Shown: positions 8,369 to 17,604 of the stretch, in pieces
Position numbering within the stretch: position 1 is the first letter of the stretch
How the letters are laid out: each line of letters opens with the position of its first letter
Source of the DNA: an uncultured Paracoccaceae bacterium
Lineage (GTDB): Bacteria > Pseudomonadota > Alphaproteobacteria > Rhodobacterales > Rhodobacteraceae
Direction of reading: 5' to 3'
Assembly (NCBI GenBank): GCA_937864535.1
Contig: CALMJS010000008.1
Location: 1-64,000 of the forward strand
Length of the DNA: 64,000 nucleotides
Position numbers and translations under genes: made by a program
Notes under the pieces: generated by a model
Databases searched by the model: none
The model's input: only the letters and a program-made list of their open reading frames with translations
Told to the model about the DNA's origin: nothing

Positions 8369-8377
8369 CCGCGTGTT

Positions 8378-10966
8378 TTACGCCTCGTCGGCCTTCTTGG
8401 CGGATTTCTTGGGCGCAGCTTTCTTGGCGGGTGTTTTCTTGGCTGCCGGGGCCTTCTTGGTCGGGCTTGCCTTTTTCTTGGTGGTCTTGCTACCGGCCTT
8501 GGCGTTTACCAATTCGATCGCCATTTCTGGCGTGACGGACTCCGGCTCCACATCCTTGGGCAGGGTCGCATTCACCTTTTCCCACTTGATGTAGGGACCG
8601 TAGCGGCCGGACATCACTGCCATTGCGCCACCGCTCGGGTGATCGCCCAGTTCCTTGAGCGGCTTGGCAGCGGTCCGCCCGGCGCGGCCAGCAGCCTTTT
8701 GCGCCAGAATTTCGACCGCGCGGTTCATACCGACCTCAAAGACCTCATCCACCTCCTTGAGGTTGGCGTAGGTCGTGCCGTGTTTGACAAAGGGGCCAAA
8801 GCGACCGATTCCGGCCTCGATCATGACGCCATCCTCGGGATGGGGGCCGACTTGGCGCGGAAGGTTGAGCAACATCAGGGCCTTGTCCAGATCAACACTC
8901 TCGGGAGCCCAACCCTTGGGCAGGCTCGAACGTGGCGGTTTGGGGGTGTCCTCGGTCACTTCGCCACGCTGCACATAGGGGCCGAAACGGCCGTCCCGCA
9001 GACTGATCGGATCGCCGTCGTCGTGCCCCAAGAGTTTCCCGTCGGGGCCGATCCCCGATTCTTCGGTCCCCGGAGGGCCAAATGGGCGCGTGTAGCGACA
9101 TTCGGGATAGTTGGAGCAGCCAATAAACGCCCCGCCGGACCGGGCGGTCCGCATCGACAGCCGTCCCTGTCCACAGTTGGGACAGGCCCGCGGATCGCCG
9201 CCATCGGCGGTCGGCGGGAACAGATGCGGTTCGAGCACTTCGTTGATCTTGTCCAGAACCTCGGTGATCCGCAGCTCGGACGTTTCGGCCAATGCCGCCG
9301 AGAAGTCCCGCCAGAACCGATTGAGCACGGCCTTATAATCCGCCTCGCCCGCAGAGACCTCGTCCAGTTCGTTTTCCAAACCGGCGGTAAAGTCGTATTC
9401 GACGTATTTGCGGAAGTAATTGGACAGGAAAACCGTAACCAGTCGCCCCTTATCCTGCGGGATCAGGCGGCCTTTGTCCTTGGCGACATAGTCGCGGTCC
9501 TGAATGGTGGTGACTATCGAGGCATAGGTCGACGGGCGACCGATGCCCAATTCTTCCATCCGTTTGACGAGCGTCGCCTCGGTGTAGCGCGGCGGCGGCT
9601 GGGTAAAATGCTGTTCCGGCTGGACAGATTTCTTGTCGGTCTTATCGCCGACATGCAAAACCGGCAGGCGGCCATCTTCGTCATCGACGACACTATCGTC
9701 GCGGCCTTCTTCGTAGATGGCGATAAAACCTTCAAACAGAACCACTTGGCCGGTTGCACGCAGATTGACCTGTCCGTCGGCGCTGGCAATGTCGACGGTC
9801 GTCCGCTCCATCTGCGCGGCGGCCATTTGGCTGGCGATGGTGCGTTTGTAGATCAGGTCGTACAGTTTGCGCTGATCATCGTCTGCGATTCTGGCCTTCT
9901 CGGTCGACATGAACATATCCGTCGGGCGGATACATTCGTGTGCTTCCTGCGCATTCTTGGCCTTGTTTTTATACATCCGCGGGCTGCTAGGCAGGTATTG
10001 TTCGCCAAACTTTGCCTTGATCGCGTCGCGGGCAGACATCACGGCCTCTGGTGCCATGTCGATACCGTCGGTCCGCATATAGGTGATCAGGCCCGCCTCG
10101 TAGAGCCGCTGCGCCGCGCTCATGGTTTGGCGGGCGCCCATGCCGAATTTGCGGCTGGCCTCTTGTTGTAGAGTCGAGGTCATAAAGGGCGGCGAGGGGT
10201 TCCGGCTGGCGGGTTTTGCCTCGACCGATTGCACGGTCAGGTCACGATGTTCGATCGCGGCGGCGGCCATTTCAGCATGCGTCGCGGTGGCGATGTCGAA
10301 TTTGTCCAGCTTCTTACCGGCAAAGGCGGTCAGACGCGCTTCGAATTCCTGACCGCGCGGGGTCGAGAGGACTGCCTTGATTGTCCAGTATTCCTGCGGG
10401 CGAAAGGACTCGATTTCCATTTCCCGTTCGACGATCAGCCGCAGACAGACCGACTGAACACGTCCTGCCGATTTCGCACCCGGCAATTTGCGCCACAGAA
10501 CCGGCGACAGGTTAAAGCCCACCAGATAGTCCAGCGCGCGGCGCGCCAGATAGGCCTCGACCAGATGCGTGTCGACCTGACGCGGCGCCTTCATCGCTTC
10601 GGTCACGGCAGATTTGGTGATCGCGTTAAAGGTGACGCGGCTAACCTGCGTGTCCTTCTTGATCGCCTTGCGGTCGGTCAGAGCCTGCTGCAAGTGCCAG
10701 CTGATCGCCTCGCCTTCGCGATCAGGGTCGGTTGCGAGGATCAGGTTAGGATCATCTTTGAGGGCGTCGGCAATCGCCTTGACGTGCTTTTTGCTGTCAT
10801 TGGCGATTTCCCATTTCATGTCGAAATCGCTGTCAGGGTCGACCGACCCATCCTTGGCCGGCAGGTCGCGGACGTGACCAAAGGAGGCCAGGACCGTGTA
10901 ATCGGAGCCCAGATACTTGTTGATTGTCTTTGCCTTGGCTGGGGATTCGACAACAACAACTGGCAT
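8378..10966 (-). CDS. topA: DNA topoisomerase I
   Basis: An 862-residue type IA topoisomerase that relaxes negative supercoils. The Toprim domain is N-terminal (VVVESPAKAKTI, with DPDREGEA at 80-87) and the active-site tyrosine is Tyr296 in GLITYMRTDG. A zinc ribbon (CPNCGQG then CSNYPEC) lies near 595-625, followed by repeated C-terminal modules of the form GRFGPFVKHG. The end is a Lys/Ala/Pro-rich basic tail, common in alphaproteobacterial TopA. It converges with the sulfotransferase gene with a 9-base gap and no obvious terminator. It lies downstream of dprA, a frequent bacterial pairing. Confidence 0.97.
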   Translation of the reverse strand: MPVVVVESPAKAKTINKYLGSDYTVLASFGHVRDLPAKDGSVDPDSDFDMKWEIANDSKKHVKAIADALKDDPNLILATDPDREGEAISWHLQQALTDRKAIKKDTQVSRVTFNAITKSAVTEAMKAPRQVDTHLVEAYLARRALDYLVGFNLSPVLWRKLPGAKSAGRVQSVCLRLIVEREMEIESFRPQEYWTIKAVLSTPRGQEFEARLTAFAGKKLDKFDIATATHAEMAAAAIEHRDLTVQSVEAKPASRNPSPPFMTSTLQQEASRKFGMGARQTMSAAQRLYEAGLITYMRTDGIDMAPEAVMSARDAIKAKFGEQYLPSSPRMYKNKAKNAQEAHECIRPTDMFMSTEKARIADDDQRKLYDLIYKRTIASQMAAAQMERTTVDIASADGQVNLRATGQVVLFEGFIAIYEEGRDDSVVDDEDGRLPVLHVGDKTDKKSVQPEQHFTQPPPRYTEATLVKRMEELGIGRPSTYASIVTTIQDRDYVAKDKGRLIPQDKGRLVTVFLSNYFRKYVEYDFTAGLENELDEVSAGEADYKAVLNRFWRDFSAALAETSELRITEVLDKINEVLEPHLFPPTADGGDPRACPNCGQGRLSMRTARSGGAFIGCSNYPECRYTRPFGPPGTEESGIGPDGKLLGHDDGDPISLRDGRFGPYVQRGEVTEDTPKPPRSSLPKGWAPESVDLDKALMLLNLPRQVGPHPEDGVMIEAGIGRFGPFVKHGTTYANLKEVDEVFEVGMNRAVEILAQKAAGRAGRTAAKPLKELGDHPSGGAMAVMSGRYGPYIKWEKVNATLPKDVEPESVTPEMAIELVNAKAGSKTTKKKASPTKKAPAAKKTPAKKAAPKKSAKKADEA

Positions 10967-11090
10967 GGGAACTCCTGCGTTCTACGGCCTCAAGGGTGGC
11001 GGCGTAGATTGGCCGCACGATGGTTCCCCTGTCAATGCGCCATCCGTCGCAGAAGTTTCAAGTCCCCCTATCCAGCATTTCCCCATCATT

Positions 11091-12233
11091 TTAGACGCAA
11101 AGTGCCAATAGGCCCCCGGCTTGGCGTAAAATTTGACCATCGAGTTCGAGTTCGACCAACGCTGGCGCGATCAGGTGGGTCGGCAGCCCCAAATCGCGGG
11201 TCAATTGATCCTCTGGCACCGGCGACGGCCCCAAACACGAGAGAATCTGTTGGTGGAGCGCGGCGGTTTCCTGAAATCCGCGCTGCGGCAGACCAGTGGA
11301 TCGCGCGGGTTTCGGGGCAGGGGGCGGGGCGCTGACCGGAGGCGCCTGTACAATCGACAGGACATCCTCTGCGGTGCGGATCAATGTTGCCCCATCGCGG
11401 AGCAGGGCGTTGCACCCGCCCGCCCTGCCGTCGAACGGATGACCGGGCACAGCGCCGACCTCGCGCCCGAGACTGAGCGCGGCATCTGCGGTAATCAGGC
11501 TGCCGGATTTGAGTGCGGCCTCGATAATAATGACCGACCGGGCCAGACCGGCGATGATCCGGTTGCGCACCGGGAAATGACGGGCCTGCGGTTGCAGACC
11601 GATCGGCTGTTCCGAGAGACGTAGGCCCTTTTGCCCGATGTCATTGAAGATCTGTGTATTTTCGGCGGGATAGATGATGTCGACCCCGCCTGCGAGGACA
11701 GCAATCGTCCCTCCCTGCAGGCTGGCGGTATGGGCGGCTGCGTCGATCCCGCGGGCGAGGCCGGACACGATCACGAAACCCTGCTCTGACAGATCCGAGG
11801 CGAGCTTGCGTGCCATGCGTAGACCGAGGGAAGACGCGCTGCGGGCGCCAACCATGGCGATGGCAGGGCGCTGCATCAGGGCCAAGTCCCCGACGCACCA
11901 GAGCATCGGCGGCGGGTCGGACAGATCGTCCAGCCCGATCGGCCATTCGGGCGAGCCGCGCCATATCAGCCGTGCCCCTGCATCGCGTCCAGAACGCAAT
12001 TCAGCCAGCGCGACGGGTTCCGGACATGGGGTGTAGTCATTGATCCCGGCCTGCCTGGCTATTTCAGGCAGAGCCTCGAACGCGGCGCGGGCGGTTTTGT
12101 GTTCCGCCATCAGTCGGTAGTAGGTCGCTATGCCGACCCTGCGAGAGCGCAACAGACGAAGCCGATAGAGCCGTTCGTCCTCCGTGGTGGGTGGGAGTGG
12201 GGGGTGAGTAGAAGAAACGATATCCTCGGTCAT
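11091..12233 (-). CDS. dprA: DNA-processing protein DprA
   Basis: A 380-residue protein of the DprA/Smf family, which loads RecA on incoming single-stranded DNA during transformation. It has an N-terminal helical (SAM-like) region and a Rossmann-like core with MVGARSASSLG, SGLARGIDAAAH and GGVDIIYPAEN. A C-terminal winged-helix-like domain covers about 315-380. The start is the ATG at 12233 preceded by GGAG; an ORF extension upstream would run into tldD. A CtrA-like site lies at 12277-12292. In Rhodobacter capsulatus dprA is CtrA-controlled and needed by gene-transfer-agent recipients. Confidence 0.95.
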   Translation of the reverse strand: MTEDIVSSTHPPLPPTTEDERLYRLRLLRSRRVGIATYYRLMAEHKTARAAFEALPEIARQAGINDYTPCPEPVALAELRSGRDAGARLIWRGSPEWPIGLDDLSDPPPMLWCVGDLALMQRPAIAMVGARSASSLGLRMARKLASDLSEQGFVIVSGLARGIDAAAHTASLQGGTIAVLAGGVDIIYPAENTQIFNDIGQKGLRLSEQPIGLQPQARHFPVRNRIIAGLARSVIIIEAALKSGSLITADAALSLGREVGAVPGHPFDGRAGGCNALLRDGATLIRTAEDVLSIVQAPPVSAPPPAPKPARSTGLPQRGFQETAALHQQILSCLGPSPVPEDQLTRDLGLPTHLIAPALVELELDGQILRQAGGLLALCV

Positions 12234-12276
12234 CCGACGCTCCGTCTGTTGCAAGACCGTTCTAGCGCCAGAAGAG

Positions 12277-12292
12277 TTAACCGCCGGTAAAC
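12277..12292. promoter_or_regulatory. CtrA-like site upstream of dprA
   Basis: TTAA-CCGCCGG-TAAAC matches the CtrA consensus TTAA-N7-TTAAC with one mismatch in the second half-site. It is 44 bases upstream of the dprA ATG, in the short gap after tldD. This is a motif match only. Confidence 0.45.
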
Positions 12293-12354
12293 GCCGAAAA
12301 AAATCTGCGGTTTTTCGCAAAAATTTTTCGGCGGGCGGGCCTTGGAGGTTCAGA

Positions 12355-13776
12355 TCAGGCCGAACCACCCACCGTCAGACCACCAAGCATCAACGTCGGT
12401 TGTCCCACGCCGACCGGAACGGATTGCCCCGCCTTGCCGCAGACGCCGATGCCGGGGTCCAGCGCCATATCGTTGCCCAGGGCCCTGATCTGGCTCATCG
12501 CCTCGGGGCCGTCGCCGATCAGGGTCGCACCCTTGACCGGGGCACCGACGACGCCGTTTTTCACACGGTAGGCCTCGGTGCAGGAAAACACGAATTTGCC
12601 GTTGGTGATGTCGACCTGACCGCCGCTAAAGCCGACGGCGTAAATGCCATCCTTGAGGTCGGTCAGAATCGAGGCCGGATCAGCGGTTCCGCCGGTCAGG
12701 TAGGTGTTTGTCATCCGCGGCATCGGCAGGTGGGCATAGCTCTCGCGGCGCCCGTTGCCTGTCGGTGCGACGCCCATCAGCCGGGCATTCTGGCGGTCCT
12801 GCATGTAGCCGACCAGAATGCCGTCCTCGATCAGCACGTTTTTGCCCGATGCCGTGCCTTCGTCGTCGACATTGAGCGATCCGCGCCGGCCCGGAATGGT
12901 GCCGTCGTCCAATACAGTCACACCCCGAGAGGCGACCTGTTGGCCGATCCGCCCCGAAAACGCGCTGGTGCCTTTGCGGTTAAAGTCGCCCTCAAGCCCG
13001 TGACCGACGGCCTCGTGCAGCAGAACGCCCGGCCAACCCGGCCCCAGAACCACGTCCATCACGCCTGCGGGGGCATCGACGGCCTCTAGGTTAACCAATG
13101 CGATGCGCAGGGCCTCCTTGACGGCGGGTTCCCAATTGTCGCGGCTGATCACGCCGATCAGCCCCTCGCGCCCGCCACCGCCATGCGATCCGGATTCGCG
13201 GCGACCATTCGCGTCCTCGACGATGACAGCCACGTTCAGACGGCTCATCGGGCGGGAATCGCTGACCAGATGGCCGTCAGGGCGTAGAACCACGACCTCC
13301 TGTAGTTCCGCCGACAGAGAGGCGGACACCTGCACCACCCGGCGGTCGAGGTCGCGCGCATAGCTGTCGATTTCACGCAAGAGTTCGATCTTGCCCGGGA
13401 AACTGGCCTCGGCAATGGGATCGGAATCGCCATAGAGCCGCACATTCGTCGGCTGAGGCCCGACGGCGAGCGTGCCGCCACCTTCCCCGACCGCCAGACG
13501 CGCGGTCGCCACGGCCCGGCGCAGCGCCTGTTCGTCTATGGTGCTGGAATGGGCGTAACCAGCCGTTTCGCCTAAAACCGCGCGCAGGCCAAAGCCTTCG
13601 GAGGCGTTGTAGCTGGCGGTTTTGATCCGACCATCGTCCAGGGTCAAAAATTCTGACCGGCGTCGTTCGAGAAATAATTCCCCGTCATCCGCCCCGTGAG
13701 TCGCCTCCTGGAGCATCAAAAGGGCGTTATCGCGGTCCAGATTGGTCTCAAATGGGCGGAAACGATCGTCAGTCAT
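12355..13776 (-). CDS. tldD: Metalloprotease TldD
   Basis: A 473-residue TldD/PmbA family protein. The zinc-binding motif HEAVGHGLEGDF lies near residues 255-265, inside the C-terminal half that forms the metalloprotease fold. TldD acts with TldE (PmbA) on unfolded peptides; no pmbA is present in this window. The length matches the family (about 470-480). It is divergent from ctaC, and the FNR-type box lies 24-37 bases upstream of its ATG, so an oxygen-responsive regulator could affect either gene. Confidence 0.95.
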   Translation of the reverse strand: MTDDRFRPFETNLDRDNALLMLQEATHGADDGELFLERRRSEFLTLDDGRIKTASYNASEGFGLRAVLGETAGYAHSSTIDEQALRRAVATARLAVGEGGGTLAVGPQPTNVRLYGDSDPIAEASFPGKIELLREIDSYARDLDRRVVQVSASLSAELQEVVVLRPDGHLVSDSRPMSRLNVAVIVEDANGRRESGSHGGGGREGLIGVISRDNWEPAVKEALRIALVNLEAVDAPAGVMDVVLGPGWPGVLLHEAVGHGLEGDFNRKGTSAFSGRIGQQVASRGVTVLDDGTIPGRRGSLNVDDEGTASGKNVLIEDGILVGYMQDRQNARLMGVAPTGNGRRESYAHLPMPRMTNTYLTGGTADPASILTDLKDGIYAVGFSGGQVDITNGKFVFSCTEAYRVKNGVVGAPVKGATLIGDGPEAMSQIRALGNDMALDPGIGVCGKAGQSVPVGVGQPTLMLGGLTVGGSA

Positions 13777-13799
13777 GTCTGTATTTTCCCGTGGCGGCC

Positions 13800-13813
13800 T
13801 TGATTTGGATCAA
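13800..13813. promoter_or_regulatory. FNR/FnrL-type box between tldD and ctaC
   Basis: TTGATTTGGATCAA is an exact match to the FNR consensus TTGAT-N4-ATCAA. It lies about 160 bases upstream of the ctaC ATG and 24 bases upstream of the tldD ATG. FnrL in Rhodobacterales controls aerobic/anaerobic respiratory genes, so control of the aa3 oxidase operon is plausible. Confidence 0.7.
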
Positions 13814-13972
13814 AAAGCGTCCTTCTGCCGCAATCGCAGTTCTTGAGTTGTGGCTCAGGATATGTGACATGCAACCCCGGAGACAACGGGATTCCGTCCG
13901 TTTGTGCCCCGATGGGTGCTGGGCAGGGTCTATTGGGGGCGTTCCTGCGCCCCGATCAGAACAGGGTATGAC

Positions 13973-14872
13973 ATGCGACTGACCAATTTCGTCACCAAGC
14001 TTTCGGCTACGGCCGTTATGGCTCTTGCCAGTGCCGCTGCGACTGCGCAGCAGGTGGGCCAAGACCTGCAAGTAGTCGGCGCGCCGGTTGCCGGTGCGAC
14101 GGGCTTCCAGCCTGCCTCTTCGGAACTGGCCCGTGACCTGCAATGGCTGGACGGCATGATCATGGTGATCATCACCGCCATCACCATTTTCGTCGTGGCG
14201 CTGCTGGGCTATGTGATCGTGCGCTACAACCAGCGCGCAAACCCCAAGCCCGCGACCTTTACGCACAATTCGCCGCTGGAAATCGCCTGGACGATCGTGC
14301 CGATCCTGATCCTGGTGTTCATCGGTGCGTTCTCGCTGCCGACTCTGTTCAAGCAGCAGGAAATTCCGGACGGCGATGTGGTGATCAAGGTCACTGGCCA
14401 CCAGTGGTACTGGACCTATGAATACGTCGATGACGCGGTTCTGTTCGACAGCTACATGATCGGCCAGCCGTCGACCCTGTCGGGCGAAGATGAAACCGCT
14501 GGCGCACAGGCCTATGTCCGCAGCGAGGCGATGAACGCCGTTCTGGCCCGCTATGGCTATGATAGCGACCACTTCCTGCTGGCGACGGATAATGCCGTTG
14601 TTGTGCCGGTCGGTGCGGTTGTCGTGATGCAGGTGACGGCCGATGACGTGATCCACTCGTGGGCTCTGCCTGCCATGGGCGTCAAGCAGGATGGCGTCCC
14701 GGGCCGTCTGGCCCAGCTGTGGTTCGCTGCTGAACAAGAAGGCGTGTTCTTTGGTCAGTGTTCGGAACTGTGTGGCAAGGACCACGCCTATATGCCGATC
14801 ACCGTCAAGGTCGTGAGCCAAGAAGCCTATGACGCTTGGCTGGCCGCTGCCAAGGAAGAATTCCCGGCCTAA
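13973..14872 (+). CDS. ctaC: Cytochrome c oxidase subunit II
   Basis: A 299-residue aa3-type oxidase subunit II with an exported N-terminus (signal ending about ATAQQ) and two transmembrane helices (about 65-90 and 105-125). A periplasmic cupredoxin domain carries the CuA ligands: His in DVIHSW and the cluster [21 protein letters not shown] is the conserved aromatic stretch for electron entry from cytochrome c. The start at 13973 places the signal peptide at the N-terminus; the longer reading frame lacks one. It opens the cta operon. A hairpin follows its stop at 14914. Confidence 0.97.
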   Translation: MRLTNFVTKLSATAVMALASAAATAQQVGQDLQVVGAPVAGATGFQPASSELARDLQWLDGMIMVIITAITIFVVALLGYVIVRYNQRANPKPATFTHNSPLEIAWTIVPILILVFIGAFSLPTLFKQQEIPDGDVVIKVTGHQWYWTYEYVDDAVLFDSYMIGQPSTLSGEDETAGAQAYVRSEAMNAVLARYGYDSDHFLLATDNAVVVPVGAVVVMQVTADDVIHSWALPAMGVKQDGVPGRLAQLWFAAEQEGVFFGQCSELCGKDHAYMPITVKVVSQEAYDAWLAAAKEEFPA

Positions 14873-14913
14873 TTGGACGGGCAGGGGGCCAAGCGCCGCC
14901 TGATTTCAAACAG

Positions 14914-14933
14914 AGGGGCGGGCTGCCGCCCCT
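14914..14933 (+). other. Intercistronic hairpin after ctaC
   Basis: AGGGGCGG-GCTG-CCGCCCCT forms a perfect 8-bp stem between ctaC and ctaB, with no T-run. It may set transcript stability or attenuate, giving more subunit II than heme o synthase. Confidence 0.5.
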
Positions 14934-14954
14934 TATACTAACAGCGAGAAAAAG

Positions 14955-15887
14955 ATGGCTGACGTATCTATGCAGGACACGACACGCGAAGCGGGGATGG
15001 GCGATTATTTTGCCCTGCTCAAGCCGCGCGTTATGTCGCTGGTCATCTTTACCGCGCTGGTGGGGCTGATTGTGGCCCCGGTCCATGTCCACCCGTTCAT
15101 CGCCTTTGTCGGCATTCTCTGTGTTGCGGTCGGCGCGGGTGCGTCCGGTGCGCTGAACATGTGGTGGGATGCCGACATCGACCGAATCATGAAGCGGACC
15201 TCTGGACGCCCGATCCCATCGGGTCGTGTCCAACCCGAAGAGGCGCTGGCCATCGGTTTGGCGCTGTCGGGGTTTGCCGTCGTTCTGCTGGCTCTGGCGA
15301 CGAACGTGTTGGCCGCCGGTCTGCTGGCCTTTACCATCTTCTTTTATGCCGTCGTCTATTCGATGTGGCTCAAACGCTCCACCCCGCAGAACATCGTGAT
15401 CGGTGGCCTGTCGGGTGCGCTGCCGCCGATGATCGGTTGGGCGGTCGCCACAGGCGGGGTCAGCCTCGAGTCGGTCCTGATGACTGCGCTGATCTTTATG
15501 TGGACGCCGCCGCATTTCTGGTCGCTGGCGATTTTCGTCAAGTCTGACTACGGCCGCGCCGGTGTGCCGATGTTGACCGAAACCCACGGTCGCCGCGTCA
15601 CCCGCAATCACATCATGGCCTATATGGTCGCGCTGGTCCCGGTGTCCTTGGCGATTGCCTTTACCTCGATCGGTGGCTGGACCTATCTGGCGACGGCGAT
15701 CGTGATGAACATCTGGTTCCTCAAATCGTGCTACGCCGTCTGGCGCCGCGACGAGGACGCTGCTGAGGCCGACAACTTTGCCGCAGAGAAAACCGCGTTC
15801 AAGGTTTCGCTGGCCTATCTGTTCCTGCACTTTGCGGCGCTGATGATCGACGCCGCACTGCGCGCTGCTGGCATGGGGATCTGGTAA
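14955..15887 (+). CDS. ctaB: Protoheme IX farnesyltransferase (heme o synthase)
   Basis: A 310-residue multi-pass UbiA-family membrane enzyme that farnesylates heme b to heme o, the precursor of heme a in the oxidase. The Asp-rich motif NMWWDADIDRIMKRTSGRP (around 69-87) is diagnostic for CtaB/CyoE, and the second motif includes YSMWLKRSTPQNIVIGG. The protein ends at TAATG, sharing a base with the next start, so translation is probably coupled to the small downstream gene. Confidence 0.96.
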   Translation: MADVSMQDTTREAGMGDYFALLKPRVMSLVIFTALVGLIVAPVHVHPFIAFVGILCVAVGAGASGALNMWWDADIDRIMKRTSGRPIPSGRVQPEEALAIGLALSGFAVVLLALATNVLAAGLLAFTIFFYAVVYSMWLKRSTPQNIVIGGLSGALPPMIGWAVATGGVSLESVLMTALIFMWTPPHFWSLAIFVKSDYGRAGVPMLTETHGRRVTRNHIMAYMVALVPVSLAIAFTSIGGWTYLATAIVMNIWFLKSCYAVWRRDEDAAEADNFAAEKTAFKVSLAYLFLHFAALMIDAALRAAGMGIW

Positions 15888-16099
15888 TGGCAATCAAGGT
15901 TGAACACGAACTCCATAGCCGTCGCAACGGTCGCAATTATGGCGTGCTGATCCTCTTGGGGGCTTTTGTTGCCCTCGTTTTCCTGCTGACCATCGTCAAG
16001 GTCACGCAGCTCGGCGACGCGCGCAAGTTCGAGGCCAATGACCATGTGATCCGTCCGGCCTTGGCGGAACCGGTTGCAACGACACCGGCGGGGCAATGA
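15887..16099 (+). CDS. Small single-span membrane protein of the cta operon
   Basis: A 70-residue protein with a basic N-terminus, one transmembrane helix (about 19-40, GVLILLGAFVALVFLLTIV) and a short periplasmic tail. Small ORFs at this position between ctaB and ctaG are usual in Rhodobacterales and Paracoccus and are annotated as oxidase assembly or hypothetical proteins. It overlaps both neighbours, by 1 base with ctaB and by 4 with ctaG. A role in assembly or copper delivery is inferred from place only. Confidence 0.8.
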   Translation: MAIKVEHELHSRRNGRNYGVLILLGAFVALVFLLTIVKVTQLGDARKFEANDHVIRPALAEPVATTPAGQ

Positions 16100-16680
16100 T
16101 GCGTTTGTCCGGTCCCACAAAAACGGTTGTTCGTCTCGTCGGCGTTGTCGGCGTGATGGGTGCGCTGTCCTGGGCCTCTGTGCCGTTTTATAGCTGGTTC
16201 TGTCAGGTCACCGGCTTTGGCGGCACGACCAATATCGCAGAGGCTGGCAGCGACGTGATCCTCGACCGCGAGATTACGGTGCGTTTCGATGCGACCGTCG
16301 ACTCCGCGATGCCTTGGACATTCAAACCGGTCCAGCGCGAAATGACGCTGAAGATCGGGCAGACCGCTCTCGCCTTTTACGAGGCGCATAACCCGACCGA
16401 CCATCCGGTTGCCGGGCAGGCGACCTACAACGTCGTCCCCTATGAGGCGGGCGGTTATTTCGACAAAATCGAATGCTTCTGTTTCACGGAACAGGTGCTT
16501 CAGCCGGGCGAAACCGTGACCATGCCGGTCAGTTTCTATGTTGACCCGGCAATGGTTGAGGATCGCGATGCAAAGTTTACGCATACGATCACTCTCAGCT
16601 ATACCTTCTACCAAATCCCGCTGCCTGATACTCAGGCAGCCTTGACTGACACGGCGCCTGTCGCCACTCAAACAAACTAA
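16096..16680 (+). CDS. ctaG: Cytochrome c oxidase assembly protein CtaG (Cox11)
   Basis: A 194-residue copper chaperone that delivers Cu to the CuB site of subunit I. It has an N-terminal transmembrane anchor (about 12-30), the conserved segment PFYSWFCQVTGFGGTT, and the copper-binding CFCF motif in KIECFCFTEQ. The periplasmic domain is an immunoglobulin-like fold. Two adjacent ATG codons (16096 and 16099) are possible starts; the first overlaps the previous stop. Confidence 0.97.
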   Translation: MMRLSGPTKTVVRLVGVVGVMGALSWASVPFYSWFCQVTGFGGTTNIAEAGSDVILDREITVRFDATVDSAMPWTFKPVQREMTLKIGQTALAFYEAHNPTDHPVAGQATYNVVPYEAGGYFDKIECFCFTEQVLQPGETVTMPVSFYVDPAMVEDRDAKFTHTITLSYTFYQIPLPDTQAALTDTAPVATQTN

Positions 16681-16704
16681 AGACCAGCCGCAGGGAAGAC
16701 CGAT

Positions 16705-17517
16705 ATGGCTCATACCAAGAACCACGATTACCACATTCTAGCCCCCTCTGTCTGGCCGTTCCTTTCGGCCGTTGGCGCGTTCATCATGCTGTTCGGTGCT
16801 GTCCAGTGGATGGCAAACGGCATGCCGTGGATGTTCTGGATCGGTCTGGTGGCCGTTCTCTACACTTCCGGCGCGTGGTGGGCTGACACCATCAAGGAAA
16901 ACAAGGCAGGCGATCACACTGCGGTCGTTCGCATCGGTCTGCGCTATGGCGTGATCATGTTCATCATGTCCGAAGTCATGTTCTTTGCGGCGTGGTTCTG
17001 GGCCTTCTTCAAGACCCACATGTATCCGATGTGGACCTACGCTGGCACCAGCTACCAGCAGCCGGAAATCATCCCGGTTCACGCCTTTGAACTGCCGCTG
17101 ATCAACACGCTGATCCTGCTGTGTTCGGGCGCTGCCGTTACCTGGGCGCACCACGCTCTGGTCCATGAAAACAACCGCAAGGACCTGATCCAGGGCCTGA
17201 CCGTCGGTATCCTGCTGGGCCTGCTGTTCACCGTGTTCCAGGCTGTGGAATATATCGAACTGGTCAAGCACGAAGGCTATACGCTGGGCGGCGATGTGTT
17301 CTTTGGCACGTTCTTCATGGCGACCGGGTTCCACGGGTTCCACGTGATCATCGGGACGATCTTCCTGTTCGTCTGTCTGATCCGTGCGCTGCGCGGCCAC
17401 TTTACCCCGGAATCGCACGTCGGCTTTGAGGCCGCCGCTTGGTACTGGCACTTTGTGGACGTCGTCTGGCTGTTCCTCTTTGCCGCTGTCTACATTTGGG
17501 GCATGGCCGGAATGTAA
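16705..17517 (+). CDS. ctaE: Cytochrome c oxidase subunit III
   Basis: A 270-residue membrane protein with seven predicted helices. Family features are [13 protein letters not shown] at the N-terminus, [13 protein letters not shown], the histidine-rich [13 protein letters not shown], and the ending [16 protein letters not shown]. Subunit III stabilises the subunit I reaction centre. Subunit I (ctaD) is not in this window. Codon use is strongly biased to C-ending codons, typical of highly expressed genes here. Confidence 0.98.
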   Translation: MAHTKNHDYHILAPSVWPFLSAVGAFIMLFGAVQWMANGMPWMFWIGLVAVLYTSGAWWADTIKENKAGDHTAVVRIGLRYGVIMFIMSEVMFFAAWFWAFFKTHMYPMWTYAGTSYQQPEIIPVHAFELPLINTLILLCSGAAVTWAHHALVHENNRKDLIQGLTVGILLGLLFTVFQAVEYIELVKHEGYTLGGDVFFGTFFMATGFHGFHVIIGTIFLFVCLIRALRGHFTPESHVGFEAAAWYWHFVDVVWLFLFAAVYIWGMAGM

Positions 17518-17561
17518 TCGCATCCGGCACTTGACCGGAGGCGTATGACACGACATTGAAC

Positions 17562-17592
17562 CGCGCGGGGACCTCTCCGCGCGTTTCCATTT
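17562..17592 (+). terminator. Terminator or attenuator between ctaE and SURF1
   Basis: A 9-bp GC stem (17562-17570 with 17575-17583, one G-T pair) is followed by GTTTCCATTT. It lies in the 87-base gap after ctaE and could reduce read-through into SURF1 and thrC. Confidence 0.5.
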
Positions 17593-17604
17593 AGAGGGCA
17601 ACAT

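Noticed and set aside
8639-10171. A 510-residue plus-strand ORF opposite topA
   Set aside because: Shadow of the topA coding sequence, with no recognisable domain.
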